NCBI RefSeq assembly: GCF_019599505.1
Contig: NZ_RKLT01000021.1
Span: forward strand, 1 to 51,849
Length of the DNA: 51,849 nucleotides
Origin: Haloarcula nitratireducens
GTDB lineage: Archaea > Halobacteriota > Halobacteria > Halobacteriales > Haloarculaceae
Direction: 5' to 3'
Positions 42,214 to 51,730 of this stretch are shown piece by piece. The notes beneath the pieces were generated by a model, which was given only the letters and a program-made list of their open reading frames with translations, had not been told where the DNA came from and made no database searches. A program made the position numbers and the translations under genes. Position 1 is the first letter of the stretch. The number at the start of each line of letters is the position of its first letter.

Positions 42214-45200
42214 ATGCAATCAATTAAAGAAGTCTCAGACAAACTCGAGAACGACTTACAACAGTATCTTGAAGCAACATACCATCTTCGCCATCCTCGA
42301 CTGCTCAAAGAACGGCGAGCATTGATGAACGACGGCGAAACGTCGACAGAACCTTGGGTTGAAGCAACGCCTACCTATGTCCCGGGCGATCAGCTCCGGG
42401 ATCTAAACCTTCCCGACGAAGTCGTGGATCTGCTCAAGAATCTCGAAGACGATAACCTCGAAATCTTCGATCCACCATACAAACATCAAGCAGATGCGCT
42501 ACAATCGTTTTTCAACGATGAGGACGATCTGATTGTCTCTACGGGTACTGGGTCAGGGAAGACAGAGATTTTCTTGTATTCGATTTTAGGACAGTTAGCA
42601 CAGGAAGCGGCACGCAACAATACTGCAGAGCAACGAGGAATCCGGACACTGATTTTGTATCCGATGAACGCGCTTGTTGCTGATCAGCTCTCACGGATGC
42701 GCCTCCTCTTCGGCGATCCAGCCGGTGCTCAAACGATTGAAAATCAGATGGGCCGACGGGTGCAATTCGGCATGTATACGAGCCGAACGCCATATCATGG
42801 CGAGTTCGATACGGATAGAAATGATAGCATGGTGAAGCCGGTCATTGACCGGTATTTAGACCTTCAGGATAAGAAGCCAGACTTATACAAGGAACTCGCC
42901 GACAAAGGTCGGATTCCGGCCAAGAACCTCGAAGGGTTCCGAAACTTCGGCTCTAACAAGGAAACGCAATTCCAGACACAACCCGGTGATCCGGAGTTGT
43001 TCACTCGACAAGAGATGCATACTTCAAACCCACATGGTGGGACCCCGGACATCCTCATTACGAATTACTCTATGCTGGAGTATATGCTCCTGCGACCGAT
43101 CGAGCAGCCGCTATTCGAGGATACCCGTGAGTGGCTTGCGGAAGACGAAGAGAATGAACTCACGGTCGTTCTTGACGAAGCTCACCTCTACCGAGGGGCA
43201 CAAGGAGCTGAGGTTGCGCTCCTATTGAGCCGGCTCCTACAGAAACTCGAGATCCCGCGGGACCGCGTTCGGTTCATTCTGACAAGTGCCACGATGGGAG
43301 ATAATGTGGAAAAGGCAGCTCCCGAATTTGCAGCCGAGCTTACAACGGGAGAGCCTGACGAGTTTGCTGTTATCACTGGTGAACAAGAAGAGTACAATGG
43401 TGGCCAACCTGCAGATTCGCGAACTGCTGAGTTGTTACAACGAGTTGGCTACAAGCTTACGGACCCATCAAAAATACGAAATCTAGCCAGTGAACGCGAT
43501 TGGGCGCCCTTAGAGACTGATAATCTCGAAGAGATACGGTCATATCTTGCAGAGCAATTGAGAACTGACCCGCTCTTTCGGTTAGCACACAGTCACCTAC
43601 GAGAGGATCCAGTTCCGCTAACGGAACTGGCAACAGACCTGTTCCCAGACATTGATGAGGAATTAGCTAAGGAAGCCACCGGAAACTTCCTCTATCTGTG
43701 CACTGAGGCACGACGTGGAGAAGAACAGGCGCTTCTCCCGACGCGACTACATATGTTCCTTAAGGGACTCCCGGCACAGTATGCGTGTGTCAATCCCAAT
43801 TGTAGCGGTCGTCGAGCTACAGATGGTGAACCACTGCTTGGCAAGTTATTCTCCAACCCACACCGAGTGTGTCCCGAATGTGAGAGCCGCGTCTTCGAAC
43901 TAATCAGTCACCGGACGTGCGGCGCAGCATACCTGCGTGCGTATCGACGACCAGACGATACTGAGGGTCCGACATTCCTCTGGACAGACCCAGAGAACAG
44001 GGAGGACATGGATGAGTTACACCTTCTGGTTGAGAAGCCCCGCGACGACCCCACTTCCGGTCCTGCGAACGGGCGGTCACTCGCGGATACAACTAGGTCC
44101 CGCAACCTGTCTATTTCATCAGGCCACCTAGTTGATGATCGGTATGTTAGTGACGATGAAACGACGACACACATTGATGTATGGGTGCCAACAGAGGAGC
44201 CACCTGAAGAGGGCGACCCATGGAGTTGGACGCAGTGTCCAGCCTGTGGTATTCAAGAACGACGTCGAAACGGTGATACCAAGGTCGAGGATTTGGTTAC
44301 GAAAGGTGAGGAACCGTTCGCGAATATCGTCCGCTCGATGTTCGGGATTCAGCCAACAGATCCGTTGAAGTCAGAATTTCCGAACGAAGGTCGCAAAGTA
44401 TTATGTTTCTCTGACGGACGACAAAAGGCAGCACGACTCGCTCGTGATCTCCAGGCAAACGTCGAACTCGACTCATTCAGAGAGGTAGTGACCGATATCA
44501 TTGGCTCTCATGACGGTGAGCTCACTATGGACCGACTATTTGCGGAATTTGCTGTCTACTGTCGACAGAATAATATCGTTTTCTTCGATGACAGCGATGA
44601 ATATGCGAATCAAAATGGCGTGCAGTACCCTGGGTCACGATCTCGTTTTGAAGAGATCCAGGAACGGCTCGATGAGATTGTTGATGAATACTTCCTTGGT
44701 TCCATTGATGAGATTCCAGAGGAGCCAACAGCGCGTAATGCGATTTCGGAACGACCTAAGCAATATGAAGAAGTTTTGCTTCGATCGCTGGGCGATGAAT
44801 ACTATTCGATTCCAGCTGCGCTGATTGGTTTCCTACGGCCAACGGAGTCCGTACTTGAAGAATACGAGGAGCAAGTGTCTATAGAGCCAGATCTGTTACG
44901 GAGTATCTTGATCGAAACCCTTCAGCATGCGTGTCAGGAACGGGCCTTCGATGAAGACATTGAGGCACGGCGGCGGTCGAAGTCCTATACCTATAATAAA
45001 TGGATCAACCCGGATGAAGTCGGGGTAAATCATAGTGAGTTGATTCCGGAGTATATCGAGGACTCAATCGGTGCAGCAGTCTCTGACGACGAGTGGCGAG
45101 AATTGAAGAGAGCGATGATGACAACGGAACCTATGCTGTTCGAATCAAACGTTCATGGGAATTATCTTGTCAATCCTGAAGCGACAACGATCGAATTACG

Positions 45201-47643
45201 GCTCGACGATAATTGGTATCGATGTAAGGGCTGTTACAGGTTTTCTGTGGTCTCGCTCAACGACACCTGTCCGCATGATGGGTGCAGTGGAACGCTCACT
45301 GAAGTCGACGACGATGATATCCACTTACAGGCCCGGAAGAGTTTCCTTCGAGAACCACCGCGCGAAGTACTCCACGGTGAGCGGGACCCACTCACCCTTC
45401 GGTCTGAAGAACATTCTGCGCAGTTGAGTGCCAAGGACAACTCAGAGGCATTCTCTCGATCTGAACAGTATGAACTCCTATTCCAAGACATCCTCGTTGG
45501 TGACGCCGAGGCCGACCAACCAATCGACGTACTGAGTTGTACGACAACAATGGAGGTGGGTATTGACATTGGAAGTCTCACAGGCGTGGCGATGCGTACA
45601 GTGCCGCCAGGACCGGAGAATTACGAACAGCGGGCAGGCCGTGCGGGCCGCCGTGGTGCGGGGCTGTCAACTATCATCACCTTCGCAGATAACTCGCCGC
45701 ACGAGTCGCACTATTTCAACAACCCAGCAGAGATGATCACAAGCGATGGTAACGAACCAATCATCTACGCAGGTAACGAAAAGATCGCGCGTCGACACAT
45801 CAACGCGTCGTTACTCGCACGCTATTTCGATCCATTGGCGGTCGATACCGGTGCTGATGTATTCCGTTCCTTGAGCACGACTCAAGAATTCTTCGAGAAT
45901 GATGGCACACAGACATTAGGCAACTTCGAAGGGTGGCTGGAAGAGCAGATTTTCACGGACTCGTCCGACGTACTGAACCGATTGGGTAATCTGTTGCCAG
46001 AAGCATTAGGCTCGAACCGCCCACCAGGATGGCGAACCGAGTTCGTTCAATCGACAGCGCAAGAGTTCAACGATGAACTCAGACGGCTCCAGCAGCGGGC
46101 CAATTGGGCCGAAAAGAGCGAGACCGACGAAGATCTCTTATCGGTCTTGCTGGATGCAGCACTCTTGCCGACGTTCTCGTTCCCAACAGACGTGTGTGAC
46201 TTTATTGTCCGAGGTAGCGAACAGGGTTCGAATCGCCCGAAAACAAAATATGAAATGTCGCGCGATCTCAAACAAGCTCTCTCAACCTACGTTCCGGGGC
46301 GAGAGATCGTTGTGGACAAGAAAACATACGAGTCCTACGGCGTGTACTTCAAATTCGCTGATGATCCGGTAAATCGTGCTGAGAGTGAAGATTGGGATGA
46401 CCTCGGCTGGTTAAATTGGTGCCCTGTCTGCGAGACGGTCTACAACGAGCGCGATCTGCCCCTAAATGAGGACGGGAAGATGTGCCCAGTGTGTGAAGAA
46501 GCCGAGATCGAATCATTGCAGATGTATACTCCTCCTGCATTTGCGCCCGAAGTTGACCAATACGGTGCGCCTGAAGAGGGCTCAGATTATAATGAGGAAC
46601 GCGTCTATGCAACTCAGCCGAAATACCCGCTTACGACTACGTCACAGGATACTGATGAAACAACAGGATTAGACGAACAGAAAGAAGTCGGACCGTCGAC
46701 AGTTGGAAAGCTGAGTGATGAACCGCTACTTGTTGCGAACTTCGGTCCAGATGATGAGGGCTTCGAGATCTGTACGCAGTGTGGAGCAGTAAGTCGGGGC
46801 GGGCAACTGACATCTCCACATAATCGTCCCTATCCCAAGGATCCACGTTTCCTTGGTAGTGACGAGTATGAGTGGGAAGACCAGTGTTCCTCTGAGTCGA
46901 CAGTTACTACGAGTTTCAGTCACACCTTCAATAGCGACCTCACAGTATTGCAGATCCCACTGAATGAAAAGATGCGGTTCGTGCCCTCGGCAGAGTGGTT
47001 TAACACCTCTGCTCAGTCGCTAGCTGAAGCCCTGGTTATGGGGGCATCTCGAGCTCTTGGAATCGAAGATAATGAATTGGAAGGTGGATTCCGGACGCGG
47101 TCTGCTGAATATATCGATACCGATGGTGTTAGAGGATTAGTTGAAGTATTCCTTTTCGACACCACTGCAGGAGGAGCTGGCTTCTCATCAAAAGTCTGGG
47201 ATCAGTTCGACACAGTCCGTGAGGAAACGCGGGCAATCCTGGAAGGCTGCAGCTGTGATTCCGCGTGTCATAACTGCTTACGACGTTATGGCAATCGTCA
47301 CCTCCACGATTCACTTGATCGACATCAAGGGTTGGCACTCCTGGATTACGCTGAAACCGGCGAACCACCGACACTGAATCAAACAAAAGTGCAAGGACTC
47401 GTTGATCAATTGGAGCGGTCGCTTCAACTCAAAGAAGATGGGATACACATCGCACACTCTCCTCACGACACAGAGCAGTGGATAGTTGAAGGGACGGCAT
47501 CATCTCTGTCATTTAGCGTGCGGTCCTGTCTACGAACCCCCCGTGATGGGGAGACAGAACACCTTGATGCCGACTATTCGGATTATCAACTTTCCCATCA
47601 GTTGCCAGATGTTGCATACTCGATCATCGATGGGCTGAACTGA
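42214..47643 (+). CDS. Large DEAH-box helicase with Cys clusters and DUF1998-type region
   Basis: This 1809-aa superfamily 2 helicase has Walker A GTGSGKTE (about 111-118), DEAH at 321-324, the SAT motif near 358, a long insert with zinc ribbons (CVNPNC, CPEC, CPACG, later CKGC/CPHDGC), then motif VI QRAGRAGRRG from 1139. The C-terminal part has more CPVC pairs and a DUF1998-type cluster (CSCDSACHNCLRRYG, about 1677-1691). Its build and size resemble DruE of Druantia and helicases of DISARM and Dpd systems, which unwind or translocate on invader DNA. The neighbours are a TRAM protein and a nuclease, giving a helicase-nuclease operon. ILYPMNALVADQL is typical of these proteins. Confidence 0.85.
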   Translation: MQSIKEVSDKLENDLQQYLEATYHLRHPRLLKERRALMNDGETSTEPWVEATPTYVPGDQLRDLNLPDEVVDLLKNLEDDNLEIFDPPYKHQADALQSFFNDEDDLIVSTGTGSGKTEIFLYSILGQLAQEAARNNTAEQRGIRTLILYPMNALVADQLSRMRLLFGDPAGAQTIENQMGRRVQFGMYTSRTPYHGEFDTDRNDSMVKPVIDRYLDLQDKKPDLYKELADKGRIPAKNLEGFRNFGSNKETQFQTQPGDPELFTRQEMHTSNPHGGTPDILITNYSMLEYMLLRPIEQPLFEDTREWLAEDEENELTVVLDEAHLYRGAQGAEVALLLSRLLQKLEIPRDRVRFILTSATMGDNVEKAAPEFAAELTTGEPDEFAVITGEQEEYNGGQPADSRTAELLQRVGYKLTDPSKIRNLASERDWAPLETDNLEEIRSYLAEQLRTDPLFRLAHSHLREDPVPLTELATDLFPDIDEELAKEATGNFLYLCTEARRGEEQALLPTRLHMFLKGLPAQYACVNPNCSGRRATDGEPLLGKLFSNPHRVCPECESRVFELISHRTCGAAYLRAYRRPDDTEGPTFLWTDPENREDMDELHLLVEKPRDDPTSGPANGRSLADTTRSRNLSISSGHLVDDRYVSDDETTTHIDVWVPTEEPPEEGDPWSWTQCPACGIQERRRNGDTKVEDLVTKGEEPFANIVRSMFGIQPTDPLKSEFPNEGRKVLCFSDGRQKAARLARDLQANVELDSFREVVTDIIGSHDGELTMDRLFAEFAVYCRQNNIVFFDDSDEYANQNGVQYPGSRSRFEEIQERLDEIVDEYFLGSIDEIPEEPTARNAISERPKQYEEVLLRSLGDEYYSIPAALIGFLRPTESVLEEYEEQVSIEPDLLRSILIETLQHACQERAFDEDIEARRRSKSYTYNKWINPDEVGVNHSELIPEYIEDSIGAAVSDDEWRELKRAMMTTEPMLFESNVHGNYLVNPEATTIELRLDDNWYRCKGCYRFSVVSLNDTCPHDGCSGTLTEVDDDDIHLQARKSFLREPPREVLHGERDPLTLRSEEHSAQLSAKDNSEAFSRSEQYELLFQDILVGDAEADQPIDVLSCTTTMEVGIDIGSLTGVAMRTVPPGPENYEQRAGRAGRRGAGLSTIITFADNSPHESHYFNNPAEMITSDGNEPIIYAGNEKIARRHINASLLARYFDPLAVDTGADVFRSLSTTQEFFENDGTQTLGNFEGWLEEQIFTDSSDVLNRLGNLLPEALGSNRPPGWRTEFVQSTAQEFNDELRRLQQRANWAEKSETDEDLLSVLLDAALLPTFSFPTDVCDFIVRGSEQGSNRPKTKYEMSRDLKQALSTYVPGREIVVDKKTYESYGVYFKFADDPVNRAESEDWDDLGWLNWCPVCETVYNERDLPLNEDGKMCPVCEEAEIESLQMYTPPAFAPEVDQYGAPEEGSDYNEERVYATQPKYPLTTTSQDTDETTGLDEQKEVGPSTVGKLSDEPLLVANFGPDDEGFEICTQCGAVSRGGQLTSPHNRPYPKDPRFLGSDEYEWEDQCSSESTVTTSFSHTFNSDLTVLQIPLNEKMRFVPSAEWFNTSAQSLAEALVMGASRALGIEDNELEGGFRTRSAEYIDTDGVRGLVEVFLFDTTAGGAGFSSKVWDQFDTVREETRAILEGCSCDSACHNCLRRYGNRHLHDSLDRHQGLALLDYAETGEPPTLNQTKVQGLVDQLERSLQLKEDGIHIAHSPHDTEQWIVEGTASSLSFSVRSCLRTPRDGETEHLDADYSDYQLSHQLPDVAYSIIDGLN

Positions 47644-47650
47644 CGGTAAG

Positions 47651-48514
47651 ATGGGTCACGAACAGCCATTCGAGTATCCGCCGTGGTCGTATTCTGCAGC
47701 CACGGTCTTTGATTCTTGTCCTCGTCGCTTTTATTATCGCCATCTACCGACCGAGGCAACCACAACAGGAACTAAAACAGGAAATCAGAGCCCTGTGTTT
47801 CATTCGCTCGGGGCTCTCATCGGGGTGGTCGTACACGAATGCATCGCTCAAAAAATCGACCGCTGGAGAATTGGTGAATCTTTGAGTTACCAAGCGGCAG
47901 AGACAATGACGAGTAAGAAACTCGAAGAGTACATACTAGCCAATACTGAATCGCTGGCTCAAATTGATACGAAGACGCATGAGGAAAAAGCAGTTGCCGA
48001 AGTCATTGAGAGAGGAAAATCGGTTGCTCATTCGCATTTAGACTGTTTCTATAGGATTATCTGGCCACAGTTTACTGCTCATCAATATCTTCTCCATGAA
48101 GCCTATCGATCATTCAAGATCGATGGATCTCCGGTAGCGGTACGTCCTGATCTCTGTACGCGGGATTCTGAGGAGAATTTCGTGGTGACTGATTGGAAAA
48201 CGAGCGATTCAGATCCTCTTAGTGCTCCCTCTTTACAGCAACTCGTCTATGCGCTCTGGGCCTACGAAGAGTATGAACCAGAAATAGAGCGAATCATTGT
48301 CCAGTTAGTCCATACTAAAAATGGAGAATTTGACTGCAGCCGGTTCGGGCCAGAAGATCTGGTAGCAATTAGAGAACGAATCCAAAGTGACCGACAGGAG
48401 TGGCGAGAAGCTGAGACGATAGCTGACTATCAGCCGTGTCCCGAATTAGCGAAGTGTAGCAGTTGCCCATATGTGACGCGCTGCCATGCTGGCCAACAGG
48501 TGCTTACTGAATAA
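47651..48514 (+). CDS. Cas4/RecB-like PD-(D/E)xK nuclease with Fe-S cysteines
   Basis: In this 287-aa protein C23 lies in FDSCPRRFYYRH, H62 in VVHECI, D167 in RPDL, D181-x-K183 in TDWKTS and Q197 in LQQLVYALWA. C269, C272 and C278 (CSSCPYVTRC) complete a probable 4Fe-4S site with C23. This is the PD-(D/E)xK-Fe-S pattern of Cas4 and AddB/RecB-like exonucleases. It should cut single- or double-stranded DNA ends, likely handed over by the upstream helicase, 7 nt away. No CRISPR or cas genes are present, so it is not an adaptation Cas4. Confidence 0.85.
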   Translation: MGHEQPFEYPPWSYSAATVFDSCPRRFYYRHLPTEATTTGTKTGNQSPVFHSLGALIGVVVHECIAQKIDRWRIGESLSYQAAETMTSKKLEEYILANTESLAQIDTKTHEEKAVAEVIERGKSVAHSHLDCFYRIIWPQFTAHQYLLHEAYRSFKIDGSPVAVRPDLCTRDSEENFVVTDWKTSDSDPLSAPSLQQLVYALWAYEEYEPEIERIIVQLVHTKNGEFDCSRFGPEDLVAIRERIQSDRQEWREAETIADYQPCPELAKCSSCPYVTRCHAGQQVLTE

Positions 48515-48702
48515 TGTAGAGATTCCCGGATTATCGGATGCAAACATTATTCTGATCGCTTCTCTTTGTATAAGTCTATCAATATCGAGGCAGCTACAAA
48601 CTATTAGAGCGAGTTGCTTCTCACCCAGAGATACGAGCGTAGTGTTCGTTCTAATGGGTGGCAGCCTTCATTATGGTCTGAGAGAAACAAAGATCTCAAA
48701 AC

Positions 48703-48918
48703 CTATGATTCAGTTGGCTCTGCCATGATGAGATACTCATGTTCGTGTTCTTCAAGAACCTCAACCATAATTCCCTCCACTTCTCGGGCGGCTTCCAACG
48801 TATCCTTCGGAATATAGGTAGTCACTTTCTCCTCCTGCACATGGATATCGTCGCGGAGGACGCCATCAATTCCGGCGAGTTGATTAACAATGTTCTCAGA
48901 ACCGGTTTCGGGGGCCAT
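48703..48918 (-). CDS. Small hypothetical acidic protein (71 aa)
   Basis: The product MAPETGSENIVNQLAGIDGV is followed by VQEEKVTTYIPKDTLEAARE and an acidic C-terminus. It has a protein-like secondary-structure pattern (helix-strand-helix-strand). The opposite-strand frames here are less convincing. It lies between the two rightward defence genes and faces the other way. A small regulator or antitoxin is possible; I recognise no family. Confidence 0.5.
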   Translation of the reverse strand: MAPETGSENIVNQLAGIDGVLRDDIHVQEEKVTTYIPKDTLEAAREVEGIMVEVLEEHEHEYLIMAEPTES

Positions 48919-49179
48919 TATTGGTCTTCCTGAACATAGAGGACCGGGTAAAATAATATTGGGGGTTGTAATGAAGAAGAGCGACTTTGGGTGTGGCTCA
49001 CGGCAAAGAGTCGACTCCGCTATGTGATACCAATTATGAGTAGGGAAACTATCAAATGCAAATTACCACGCTCGTCATTAAAAGCATCCCAAATGCTATA
49101 TTACCAGTAGACTACAAAGAAGACCCCAGCCATTTATCACATTCCATCTCTATTCAGTGATATTGGAGTTTGAAAGGAC

Positions 49180-51042
49180 ATGTCTGAAACCAATACTGTC
49201 GCAGAGACCCTCCCACAGCTGAACGAGTCGTTATTCATTCCGTGTTTGCAACGAGATTACTGCTGGAGTCAGAAGCAGGTCGAAATGCTTTGGGACTCGT
49301 TGCTCCGTGGGCTTCCACTCGGATCCCTGCTTGTATGGGATCGGAACATCGAGAATCGCGAAGACCCCGCGTATCAATTCATCAGACACTACGTCGATGA
49401 GCGAGGCTATTCACACGAGAAGGAGGTCCGTCGGTATAGCAAACGCCTCCCGAATTTCCCGGAGTCGTACTCGCTCATCCTTGATGGCCAACAACGGCTG
49501 ACGTCATTCTATATTGGCCTCTACGGGAGTTACACGACGCGAATCCACGGCGCCTGGAAACAAAACGAGAGTTCGTACAACCGCCGCCATCTGTATCTCG
49601 ACCTGTTCTCTGGCGATGATAGTGACAGCCATGACCGTGGTCTCGTTCACGAGTTCGATTTCAGAAAGAGCGGCGGACTCAACAGCGCGGGCGATAGTTA
49701 TTGGCTTCGTGTAGGGACACTTCTAGACGATACTCAAGAGCTCACAGAAGCTGCGTTCCTCGATCAAGAGCAATTCATAGCCAAGGTCAAAGAGGAGTTA
49801 CCGACGTCGCTCAGCGACGTTGAGAGAAGCAACGCAATAGATAGTGCAGAGCAACTCTGGCGCGGTGTCAATGAACGGGAGGCCATCCTCTATCAAACGA
49901 CACTAACTGACGAAAAAACCGCACGAGAGTTGTTCATTCGACGGAATAAGGGTGGAATAGAACTCTCAGGCGTCGATATTTTGCTTGCGCTTCTCACTGG
50001 ATACTGGGAGACAGTCGAGGACGTAGGGGCACCGAAAGATGCGAAAAATGAAATTGAGGAGTTCACCGAACGACTTTCCGGCGACGAACGGCTCTCAGAG
50101 GAAGGCTTTACGTTCGGCAAACGATTCACACTCAGGACGCTGCTCTTGCTTTCCGGTGAGACCCCCTCGTTCAGAAAAGACGGCCGATACGACGGTGACT
50201 TACTCTCAAAAGCAGAGGAGATCTTCCGTGATGACGAATTCGAACAAGCGGTGAGGGATGCATTCGAACTCGCTGCGGACCTCGGGTTCCACAATGCAGC
50301 GCTTTCGAGCAAGACGGTCGTTACACCCGTCGTCCAATTCCTCTACGAAACCGACTACGATACCACAGGAGACAACGAGGAAATCCACTATTGGCTCGCC
50401 ACAGCGGTTCTAAATGGTATCTTCGGTGATATCGGATCACAGCGAGTGCTAGAAACGGCCCGAGAGCACATCCAGGAATCTGATGGACACAAGTTCCCTG
50501 CGGGAGCGATTTTAGCGGATTTGAGTGGCCGGGGAACGACAACGCATCTCGATGAAGAGGTACTCGACACTCTACTCGACGAGGTCAACTATCAGTCCGG
50601 ATCGCGTCGAAATGTCTTACTGACACACTTATATGGATCTGACCGGCGTGCTGGCCATACTGCGTACGAAGTGGACCATATTTTCCCGCGGGGGAAGTTA
50701 GCCAACAGAGAGTATCTTGAAGAACAGGGTGTTGCTCCTGAAGCAGTAGACTGGTACAAAGAACATCGAGACCATATCGCTAACCTACAGCTGCTCAACG
50801 GTGACGGAGCAAACCAGTCGAAAGGAGACCGAGACTTCAGCGAGTGGTTAGAGCGAGTAGAAGAGGGTGAAGTCGGTAGTCTAGCTACCAAGAAGGAGTA
50901 CTTTGAGACTCACTGGATACCAGAGAATGAAGCACAGCATGAGTATCCACAGTTTGAACAGTTTCTGATGGCTGAATCGGGACGAAAGCAGTCTATCAGA
51001 GAGCAGTTGAGACAGACACTCCCACTCAGGAATTCGGTCTAA
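49180..51042 (+). CDS. DUF262-DUF1524 (GmrSD/SspE-like) nuclease
   Basis: The 620-aa product is a fused effector of the GmrSD/SspE group. The N-terminal DUF262 part has RDYCWSQKQVEMLWDSLLRG and the NTPase motif DGQQR (102-106), which in SspE senses phosphorothioate and triggers activity. The stretch GGIELSGVDILLALLTGYW follows. The C-terminal DUF1524 HNH nuclease has EVDHIFPRGKL (D499/H500), HIANLQLLNG and NQSKGDRDF. Such proteins cut modified (GmrSD) or unmarked invader (SspE) DNA. It is a single gene, 665 nt past the helicase operon, with no modification partner. Which DNA it recognises is open. Confidence 0.88.
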   Translation: MSETNTVAETLPQLNESLFIPCLQRDYCWSQKQVEMLWDSLLRGLPLGSLLVWDRNIENREDPAYQFIRHYVDERGYSHEKEVRRYSKRLPNFPESYSLILDGQQRLTSFYIGLYGSYTTRIHGAWKQNESSYNRRHLYLDLFSGDDSDSHDRGLVHEFDFRKSGGLNSAGDSYWLRVGTLLDDTQELTEAAFLDQEQFIAKVKEELPTSLSDVERSNAIDSAEQLWRGVNEREAILYQTTLTDEKTARELFIRRNKGGIELSGVDILLALLTGYWETVEDVGAPKDAKNEIEEFTERLSGDERLSEEGFTFGKRFTLRTLLLLSGETPSFRKDGRYDGDLLSKAEEIFRDDEFEQAVRDAFELAADLGFHNAALSSKTVVTPVVQFLYETDYDTTGDNEEIHYWLATAVLNGIFGDIGSQRVLETAREHIQESDGHKFPAGAILADLSGRGTTTHLDEEVLDTLLDEVNYQSGSRRNVLLTHLYGSDRRAGHTAYEVDHIFPRGKLANREYLEEQGVAPEAVDWYKEHRDHIANLQLLNGDGANQSKGDRDFSEWLERVEEGEVGSLATKKEYFETHWIPENEAQHEYPQFEQFLMAESGRKQSIREQLRQTLPLRNSV

Positions 51043-51160
51043 CACGACGGGATCTGGTTTTTGCCGAGGTGAAACGGAGGATACGCTAATTAATGAGAAG
51101 TCTGACCGAAGATACAGACGCTACCTGACCCGCCAGACGACAAGAGTACGGTTTCTGCTA

Positions 51161-51175
51161 TAGTAATCGTTAGAA
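51161..51175 (+). repeat. IS630 left terminal inverted repeat
   Basis: TAGTAATCGTTAGAA matches the reverse complement of 369-383 with two differences and is preceded by TA at 51159-51160. Confidence 0.75.
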
Positions 51176-51205
51176 CTTTCCGCCCGTAGTACGTTGAGTG
51201 ATGTA

Positions 51206-51730
51206 ATGGACCATCTTGACGAGATCTCCGTCAAGGAACTTCAAGACGCTCTCGACAACGTGGACGGAAACAAGCCGACACAACGGTTGTTAGCGGCAAT
51301 CGCGTACAAAAATGGTGTCACGCAGACCGAACTTGCTGAGTGGCACGACACCGGTCGAAGAACGATCTATAGCTGGCTCAAGCGACTCGACACCGACGAG
51401 TCGCTTGAGCAGGCTGTAACTGATGATAAGAGAACTGGTAGAAAGAGAAAATTATCAGATTCAGAGCAACAAGAGTTCCAAGAGACTGTTCACGAACCGC
51501 CCGAAAAAGCTGGGATTGACGCGCCGGCGTGGACGCCGGCGCTCGCTCAAGACTATCTCGAAGAAACGTACGGTGTCACGTATTCAATCCCGAGTTGTCG
51601 GCGGTTGCTGAAAGAAGCGGGATTGAGCTATCAAAAACCGCGCCGGAAAGCCGCCGAAGCCGACGAAGACGAGCAAGAGGAGTTCCACGACACTCTCAAA
51701 AAAAGCGGCGGGAGATGGACGCCACCGTAG
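51206..51730 (+). CDS. IS630-family transposase, N-terminal helix-turn-helix part
   Basis: The frame starts at ATG 51206 (MDHLDEISVKELQDALDNVD) and carries the DNA-binding part of the transposase (TQTELAEWHDTGRRTIYSWL, about residues 36-55). It then reaches a linker ending DTLKK and stops at 51730 in a wrong frame. At the run of seven A (51698-51704) the real continuation lies one base back: KRREMDATVVCIDQTKK, with the first catalytic Asp. Relatives I know read KKKRREMD in one frame, which would need eight A. So this is either a -1 frameshift site, a one-base loss or a sequencing slip. A TTG at 51194 is an alternative start. Confidence 0.8.
   Translation: MDHLDEISVKELQDALDNVDGNKPTQRLLAAIAYKNGVTQTELAEWHDTGRRTIYSWLKRLDTDESLEQAVTDDKRTGRKRKLSDSEQQEFQETVHEPPEKAGIDAPAWTPALAQDYLEETYGVTYSIPSCRRLLKEAGLSYQKPRRKAAEADEDEQEEFHDTLKKSGGRWTPP

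Noticed and set aside
36294..47643. Classification as a plain Druantia system
   Set aside because: A DruA-like and a DruE-like protein are present but in opposite operons and with DptF/DptH-like and TRAM partners that do not fit the known types I recall.
28490..48514. Classification as BREX or DISARM
   Set aside because: No PglZ, BrxC or BrxL, no DNA methyltransferase and no PLD nuclease were found; only the DUF1998-type helicase is shared with DISARM.
47651..48514. Cas4 of a CRISPR-Cas system
   Set aside because: No repeats or other cas genes anywhere in the window.
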